NCBI GenBank assembly: GCA_965230565.1
Contig: CBDDLH010000014.1
Span: forward strand, 1 to 64,000
From: BCD1 sp965230565
Lineage (GTDB): Bacteria > Bacteroidota > Bacteroidia > Chitinophagales > Saprospiraceae
DNA length: 64,000 nt
Reading direction: 5' to 3'
Shown: in pieces, positions 58,148 to 64,000 of the stretch
Layout: every line of letters starts with the position of its first letter
How positions within the stretch are numbered: position 1 is the stretch's first letter
Made by a program: the position numbers and the translations under genes
The notes under the pieces: model-generated
Seen by the model: only the letters and a program-made list of their open reading frames with translations
What the model was told of the DNA's origin: nothing
The model's database searches: none

Positions 58148-61100
58148 ATGGCATCAAACGGCAAGGTAAAAACCGCTGAAGAGAGAAGACATAACTTCGG
58201 CAAGATCAAACTTTCCGCACAGTATCCCGATTTACTGGAGATCCAGTTAAAATCTTTTCAAGAGTTCTTTCAATTAGAAACAACTCCTGAAAACAGAAGT
58301 AATGAGGGACTTTACAATGTGTTTCAGGAAAATTTTCCCATTACAGACGCCCGGAATATTTTCGTCCTTGAATTCTTAGACTACTTTATTGAACCACCTA
58401 GATACACCATCGAAGAGTGTATGCAGCGTGGTTTGACCTACAGTGTCCCGCTCAAGGCAAAACTCCGCCTGTCCTGTAATGATGAGGAACACGTTGACTT
58501 TAAAACCATTGTGCAGGATGTATTCCTCGGGAACATTCCTTACATGACCCCAAAGGGTACTTTCGTGGTCAATGGTGCAGAAAGGGTGATCGTATCTCAG
58601 TTACACCGCTCACCCGGAGTATTCTTCGGACAGAGCTTTCACCCCAACGGAACCAAGATCTATTCTGCAAGGATCATTCCTTTCAAAGGAGCCTGGATGG
58701 AATTCGCAACCGATATCAATACAGTGATGTATGCGTATATCGATCGTAAGAAGAAATTCCCGGTAACCACTCTTTTGAGAGCAATCGGATTCGATTCAGA
58801 TAAGACTATCCTGGATATCTTCGATCTGGCTGATGAAATCGAAGCCACCGAAAAATCTCTGGAAAAGGCTATTGGCCGTAAACTGGCAGCGCGTGTTTTG
58901 CGCAGCTGGACAGAGGATTTCGTGGATGAAGATACCGGTGAGGTAACCACCATCGAACGTAACGACATTATCCTGGAAAGGGATGTGGTACTCGATGAAG
59001 AAAATATTCAGCTCATTCTTGAAGCTGGAATGGATTCCGTTATCCTTCAGAAAGAAGATATCGACCTGGATTATTCTGTAATTTTCAATACCCTGCAGAA
59101 AGATCCTTCCAGTTCGGAAATGGAGGCGGTTACCTATATCTACCGCCAATTGAGAAGTACTGATCCACCTGATGAGGAAACAGCTCGTGGTATCATCGAT
59201 AAGTTGTTCTTCTCAGATAAGCGTTATAACCTTGGTGAGGTAGGTCGTTATAAGATCAACCGTAAACTGGGTAACGAAACGCCAAAAGAGATTCAGGTAT
59301 TGACGAAGGAGGATATTATTTCCATCGTGAAATATCTCGTTCGCCTGATGAACCAGAAGGCAGAAATCGATGATATTGACCACCTGAGTAACCGTCGTGT
59401 ACGTACGGTAGGTGAGCAGTTGTTCGCTCAGTTCGGTGTAGGTCTTGCCCGTATGGCACGTACCATCCGTGAGCGTATGAACGTTCGTGACAATGAGGTG
59501 TTTACGCCAATTGATCTGATCAACGCGCGTACCTTATCCTCAGTGATCAATTCTTTCTTCGGAACCAGCCAGTTATCACAATTCCTGGACCAGACCAACC
59601 CGCTTTCTGAGATCACGCACAAGCGTCGTATCTCAGCCCTGGGGCCTGGTGGTCTTTCCCGTGAGCGTGCAGGTTTTGAGGTTCGTGACGTTCACTACTC
59701 CCACTACGGCCGTCTCTGTACCATTGAGACTCCTGAGGGACCGAATATTGGTCTGATCTCCACACTTTGCGTACACGCGAAAGTGAACAAAATGGGATTC
59801 CTCGAAACACCTTATCGTAAGGTGGTTAAAGGGAAAGTAGATGTGAAGAACCTTGCAGAATACCTTTCTGCAGAAGGAGAAGATTACAAGCGTATCGCCC
59901 AGGCGAACGCAGCCATCAATAACGAAACCGGAGCATTCCTCTCAGACAGGGTTAAGTGTAGAGAGCATGGTGACTTCCCGGTATTGCAGCCGGAGGACAT
60001 CGAATACATGGATGTGGCACCTAACCAGATCGTTGGGGTTTCCGCATCGATGATTCCTTTCCTTGAGAATGATGATGCCAACCGTGCCCTGATGGGATCG
60101 AACATGCAGCGTCAGGCAGTTCCGCTGATCAAGCCTAACTCACCGATCGTGGGTACAGGTCTGGAAGGAAAAGTTGCCCAGGATTCAAGAATGCTGATCA
60201 ATGCAGAGGGTGAAGGAGTTGTAGAATATGTGGATGCCAATGAGATCGTTATTCGTTACGACAGAACAGAAGAAGAGCAGTTGGTTTCTTTCGAAGACAA
60301 CCGCAAATCATATAAACTGACCAAGTTCCGCAGGACAAACCAGGGAACTTGTATCAATCTTAAGCCAATCGTTCGCCGTGGTGACCGTGTTTACAAGGGC
60401 ATGATCCTTTGTGATGGTTACGCTACCCAACAAGGAGAGTTGGCACTCGGACAAAACCTCAAAGTGGCCTTCATGCCGTGGAAAGGTTACAACTTCGAGG
60501 ATGCCATCGTACTTTCAGAGCGTGTGGTAAGAGAGGATGTCTTTACTTCACTCCATATCGAACACTTCGAACTCGATGTTCGTGATGCCAAATTAGGAGA
60601 GGAAGAATTGACCAATGATATTCCGAACGTAAGTGAGGAGGCTACCAAAGACCTCGACGAAAACGGAATCATCCGTATCGGAGCATGGGTCAAAGAAGGA
60701 GATATTATTATTGGTAAGATCACTCCTAAAGGAGAAACGGATCCGACTCCGGAAGAAAAACTGCTTCGTGCAATCTTTGGAGACAAGGCCGGTGATGTAA
60801 AAGATGCTTCCCTGAAAGCACCTCCATCAACCAAAGGTGTGATCATCGGTAAACAATTGTTTGCCCGTGCCAAGAAAGATAAAGTTCAGAAAGAGCAGGA
60901 AAAAGAAATGCTCACCAAACTGGACGATGAGCACAAGATTGCACTCAATGAGTTGAAGACCATTTTGATCGATAAACTCATTGTTTTGCTGGAAGGAAAA
61001 ACTTCCCAGGGAGTTAAGAGTATTTACAACGAACCATTGATTGATGATGGCGCCAAATTCAACATTGGCCTGCTGAGAGATATCGATTTTGGAACTGTTG

Positions 61101-61972
61101 ATTACAGCAACTGGACAGAGGACGAAAATGTCAATAGTTTGATTGCCAGGTTATTGCACAACTACAGTATCAAGTTCAATGAGGAAGTGGGACGTTACAA
61201 GCGTGAGAAATTCAACATCAGTATTGGTGATGAGTTGCCGGCAGGAGTACTCAAACTCGCTAAGGTTTACATGGCTAAAAAGCGTAAGCTCAAAGTAGGT
61301 GATAAACTTGCAGGGCGCCACGGTAACAAAGGTATCGTATCAAGGATCGTGCGTATGGAGGATATGCCATTCCTCGATGATGGAACTCCTGTTGATATCG
61401 TTCTTAATCCGCTTGGTGTACCTTCCCGTATGAACCTCGGACAGATTTTCGAGACGGTATTGGGATGGGCAGGTGAAAAACTGGATATGAAATTCGGTAC
61501 ACCGATCTTTGACGGAGCCAGCCAGGATGAAATCGAAGGGTACATCCAACAGGCGAATCTGCCAAGCCTTGGACAGACTTACCTCTATGATGGTGAAACC
61601 GGTGACCGTTTCCACCAGCAGGCTACGGTTGGGGTGATTTACATGCTTAAATTATCTCACATGGTCGATGATAAGATGCACGCCCGTTCAATTGGGCCTT
61701 ACTCATTGATCACTCAGCAGCCGTTAGGTGGTAAAGCACAGTTCGGTGGACAGCGTTTTGGTGAGATGGAGGTTTGGGCACTTGAAGCCTTTGGTGCTGC
61801 CAATATCCTTCAGGAGTTGCTCACGATCAAGTCTGATGATATCAGCGGTCGTGCAAAAGCTTATGAAGCCATCGTTAAAGGTGACAACTTACCTGAGCCG
61901 AATATTCCTGAATCATTCAACGTATTGTTGCATGAGTTGAGAGGTTTGGCCCTGGATGTAAAGTTTGACTAA
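58148..61972 (+). CDS. rpoB: RNA polymerase beta subunit
   Basis: The protein has 1274 aa, normal for the phylum. The rifampicin-binding cluster is at about residues 470-510 (FFGTSQLSQFLDQTNPLSE, then HKRRISALGPGGLSRERAGFEVRD). The C-terminal GGKAQFGGQRFGEMEVWALEAFGA is the universal end block. It forms the catalytic core with RpoC. Expression is linked to the L11 operon upstream. Confidence 0.99.
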   Translation: MASNGKVKTAEERRHNFGKIKLSAQYPDLLEIQLKSFQEFFQLETTPENRSNEGLYNVFQENFPITDARNIFVLEFLDYFIEPPRYTIEECMQRGLTYSVPLKAKLRLSCNDEEHVDFKTIVQDVFLGNIPYMTPKGTFVVNGAERVIVSQLHRSPGVFFGQSFHPNGTKIYSARIIPFKGAWMEFATDINTVMYAYIDRKKKFPVTTLLRAIGFDSDKTILDIFDLADEIEATEKSLEKAIGRKLAARVLRSWTEDFVDEDTGEVTTIERNDIILERDVVLDEENIQLILEAGMDSVILQKEDIDLDYSVIFNTLQKDPSSSEMEAVTYIYRQLRSTDPPDEETARGIIDKLFFSDKRYNLGEVGRYKINRKLGNETPKEIQVLTKEDIISIVKYLVRLMNQKAEIDDIDHLSNRRVRTVGEQLFAQFGVGLARMARTIRERMNVRDNEVFTPIDLINARTLSSVINSFFGTSQLSQFLDQTNPLSEITHKRRISALGPGGLSRERAGFEVRDVHYSHYGRLCTIETPEGPNIGLISTLCVHAKVNKMGFLETPYRKVVKGKVDVKNLAEYLSAEGEDYKRIAQANAAINNETGAFLSDRVKCREHGDFPVLQPEDIEYMDVAPNQIVGVSASMIPFLENDDANRALMGSNMQRQAVPLIKPNSPIVGTGLEGKVAQDSRMLINAEGEGVVEYVDANEIVIRYDRTEEEQLVSFEDNRKSYKLTKFRRTNQGTCINLKPIVRRGDRVYKGMILCDGYATQQGELALGQNLKVAFMPWKGYNFEDAIVLSERVVREDVFTSLHIEHFELDVRDAKLGEEELTNDIPNVSEEATKDLDENGIIRIGAWVKEGDIIIGKITPKGETDPTPEEKLLRAIFGDKAGDVKDASLKAPPSTKGVIIGKQLFARAKKDKVQKEQEKEMLTKLDDEHKIALNELKTILIDKLIVLLEGKTSQGVKSIYNEPLIDDGAKFNIGLLRDIDFGTVDYSNWTEDENVNSLIARLLHNYSIKFNEEVGRYKREKFNISIGDELPAGVLKLAKVYMAKKRKLKVGDKLAGRHGNKGIVSRIVRMEDMPFLDDGTPVDIVLNPLGVPSRMNLGQIFETVLGWAGEKLDMKFGTPIFDGASQDEIEGYIQQANLPSLGQTYLYDGETGDRFHQQATVGVIYMLKLSHMVDDKMHARSIGPYSLITQQPLGGKAQFGGQRFGEMEVWALEAFGAANILQELLTIKSDDISGRAKAYEAIVKGDNLPEPNIPESFNVLLHELRGLALDVKFD

Positions 61973-62008
61973 ATATTGATTATCAATAAGATATAAATAA
62001 TTTTTTCT

Positions 62009-64000
62009 ATGCCTTTTAAAAAGAAAAGTCATATTCAATCTCAGCAGTTTGAATCGATCACCATTACTTTGTCCTCACCGGATGAAATTCTGGAACGTTC
62101 ATATGGTGAGGTTTTGAAACCGGAAACCATTAACTACAGGTCTTATAAACCGGAGCGTGACGGATTGTTCTGTGAGCGAATCTTCGGACCGGTGAAAGAC
62201 TATGAATGTTATTGTGGGAAGTACAAGCGTATCCGTTATAAAGGAATCGTGTGTGACAGATGTGGTGTAGAGGTAACGGAGAAGAAAGTACGTCGTGAAC
62301 GTATGGGACACATCAAATTGGTTGTGCCTGTAGTTCATATCTGGTTCTTCAAATCTTTGCCAAACAAGATCGGATACCTGCTTGGGCTCTCTTCCAAAAA
62401 ACTGGAGAGCATCATATATTATGAGCGCTATGCAGTGATTCAGCCGGGTGTGAAAGAAGAGGATGGAATTGCAAGACTGGATCTTTTAACTGAAGAAGAA
62501 TACCTCGATATTCTGGATACACTTCCGCCGGAAAATCAGATGCTGACGGATGATGATCCAAACAAATTTGTTGCCAAAATGGGGGCAGAGGCCGTTAAGG
62601 ACCTTCTGGAAAGCCTCAAATTGGATGAGTTATCATTCGCTTTGCGTCACCAGGCAGCTAATGAGACTTCTCAGCAACGTAAATCTGAAGCCCTCAAGCG
62701 CTTGCGTGTAGTGGAAGCTTTTAGAGATGGAATGTCTCGTATTGAGAACAGACCTGAATGGACTGTAATTCAGTATTTGCCAGTTGTGCCGCCTGAGTTG
62801 CGCCCATTGGTATTGCTGGATGGTGGACGATTTGCAAGTTCTGACCTCAACGACCTCTATCGTCGTGTGATCATTCGTAACAATCGTCTGAAGCGTCTGT
62901 TGGAGATTAAAGCTCCTGAGGTGATCCTCAGAAATGAGAAGAGGATGTTGCAGGAATCTGTGGATTCTCTGTTTGATAACTCCCGTAAATCCAACGCAGT
63001 TAAAGCGGAAGGTGGCCGTTCACTCAAATCCTTGAGTGATATCCTCAAAGGAAAGCAAGGTCGTTTCCGTCAGAACCTGTTGGGTAAACGTGTGGATTAC
63101 TCCGGTCGTTCAGTGATCGTGGTAGGTCCTACGCTTCAGCTCCACGAATGTGGATTGCCAAAAGGAATGGCTGCAGAGCTGTTCAAGCCATTTGTGATCC
63201 GTAAGCTGATTGAGAGAGGTATTGTTAAGACGGTTAAGTCTGCGAAGAAACTGGTAGATCGTAAAGATCCTGTGATCTGGGAGATTCTTGAAAATATTTT
63301 GAAAGGTCACCCGATCCTGCTCAACCGGGCTCCTACGCTGCACAGATTGTCGATCCAGGCTTTCCAGCCTAAGATGATCGAAGGAAAGGCGATTCAGTTG
63401 CACCCGCTTGTATGTGGTGCCTTCAATGCCGACTTTGATGGTGACCAGATGGCGGTACATGTACCGTTAAGTCAGTCCGCTATTCTTGAAGCTCAGGTGT
63501 TGATGCTTTCTTCTCACAATATGTTGAACCCGCAAAATGGTTCTCCGATTACCCTTCCTTCACAGGATATGGTTCTCGGATTATACTATATTACTAAAGA
63601 GAGATTGTCGACGGAGGATGAAAAAGTTTTGGGAGAAGGACAGCGTTTTTACTCACCTGAAGAGGTGATGATCGCATATAATGAGAATCGTTTGGATCTG
63701 CATGCCAAGATTCAGGCTCGTGTGAATATTGAGGATGAGGAAGGGAATCTTGTTTCTAAATTGACAGAAACTACCACAGGCCGAGTATTATTCAATGCCA
63801 TGGTACCTGAAAATATTCCATTCATCAACGAATTGCTGACGAAGAAGAACCTTCGTAAAATTATCGGTGATGTTTTGGAAAGAACAAGCTTTGCTGAAAC
63901 TGCCTTGTTCCTGGATGCCATCAAAGAGATGGGATTCTACTGGGCATTTAAAGGAGGGCTGTCTTTCAACCTGGGAGACCTGATTACTCCAACAGTTAAG
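62009..64000 (+). CDS. rpoC: RNA polymerase beta-prime subunit, 5' part
   Basis: The frame stays open to the window edge, giving 664 codons of a gene of about 1400. The start ATG (62009) lies 36 bases after the rpoB stop. The N-terminal zinc site is Cys67, Cys69, Cys82, Cys85 (ECYCGKYKRI and CDRCG). The catalytic Mg loop NADFDGDQM places Asp475, Asp477 and Asp479. The rest lies beyond the window. Confidence 0.98.
   Translation, partial: MPFKKKSHIQSQQFESITITLSSPDEILERSYGEVLKPETINYRSYKPERDGLFCERIFGPVKDYECYCGKYKRIRYKGIVCDRCGVEVTEKKVRRERMGHIKLVVPVVHIWFFKSLPNKIGYLLGLSSKKLESIIYYERYAVIQPGVKEEDGIARLDLLTEEEYLDILDTLPPENQMLTDDDPNKFVAKMGAEAVKDLLESLKLDELSFALRHQAANETSQQRKSEALKRLRVVEAFRDGMSRIENRPEWTVIQYLPVVPPELRPLVLLDGGRFASSDLNDLYRRVIIRNNRLKRLLEIKAPEVILRNEKRMLQESVDSLFDNSRKSNAVKAEGGRSLKSLSDILKGKQGRFRQNLLGKRVDYSGRSVIVVGPTLQLHECGLPKGMAAELFKPFVIRKLIERGIVKTVKSAKKLVDRKDPVIWEILENILKGHPILLNRAPTLHRLSIQAFQPKMIEGKAIQLHPLVCGAFNADFDGDQMAVHVPLSQSAILEAQVLMLSSHNMLNPQNGSPITLPSQDMVLGLYYITKERLSTEDEKVLGEGQRFYSPEEVMIAYNENRLDLHAKIQARVNIEDEEGNLVSKLTETTTGRVLFNAMVPENIPFINELLTKKNLRKIIGDVLERTSFAETALFLDAIKEMGFYWAFKGGLSFNLGDLITPTVK

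Overview
The window is a Bacteroidota chromosome segment, most likely a Saprospiria-like member. The evidence is low GC, lipoprotein signals, Por/T9SS C-terminal sorting domains (xylanase, 47993 gene), GldM-like and GWxTD-like proteins, DUF6090/DUF4153/DUF6624-type proteins, promoter-like TAnnTTTG boxes, and a canonical tRNA-tuf-secE-nusG-rplKAJL-rpoBC cluster at the right end.

Region 1 (1 to about 27,700) is an integron-like array of about 30 gene cassettes. Every intact gene reads on the + strand. Each cassette ends in an imperfect inverted repeat of 55-170 bp that starts with AACA and ends with (A)CCGTT. The 8-11 bases following GTT at one junction are complementary to the bases preceding AAC at the NEXT junction: 18 neighbouring pairs are perfect and most others are near perfect. 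This is what cassettes that excise as circles, carrying their own split recombination site, should look like (attC R' and R'' boxes). The boxes do not follow the classical GTTRRRY consensus, and no integrase lies in the window. Cargo is AT-rich and accessory: a C5-methyltransferase/NotI-like restriction pair, two proteins with EAD11-like effector-associated domains, Imm-5-, SUKH-, DUF6985- and YwqK-like proteins of immunity/antitoxin type, TMEM175, pentapeptide-repeat, DUF4291, DUF2200, DUF6090 (twice), Ntn-hydrolase, SAM-methyltransferase, two serine hydrolases and many orphan lipoproteins. Three cassettes have no gene: one is almost pure hairpin, and two share a diverged non-coding body. Junctions become degenerate after about 20 kb, so the right end is probably the oldest part.

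Region 2 (28.1-52.3 kb) is ordinary chromosome with genes on both strands: S9 peptidase, TPR lipoprotein, secreted GH10 xylanase, DinB-like protein, DUF4153 membrane protein, a VapBC-type toxin-antitoxin pair, MBL phosphodiesterase, GWxTD protein, TonB-C protein, GldM-C-like protein, fructose-1,6-bisphosphatase, an ABC exporter and an MscS channel. Several intergenic regions carry short dispersed repeats (CCGTCYA heptamers and CCAGCAAC units).

Region 3 (52.4-64 kb) is the translation/transcription core: tRNA-Thr(TGT), Tyr(GTA), Gly(TCC), Thr(GGT), tuf, tRNA-Trp(CCA), secE, nusG, rplK, rplA, rplJ, rplL, rpoB, and rpoC running off the window.
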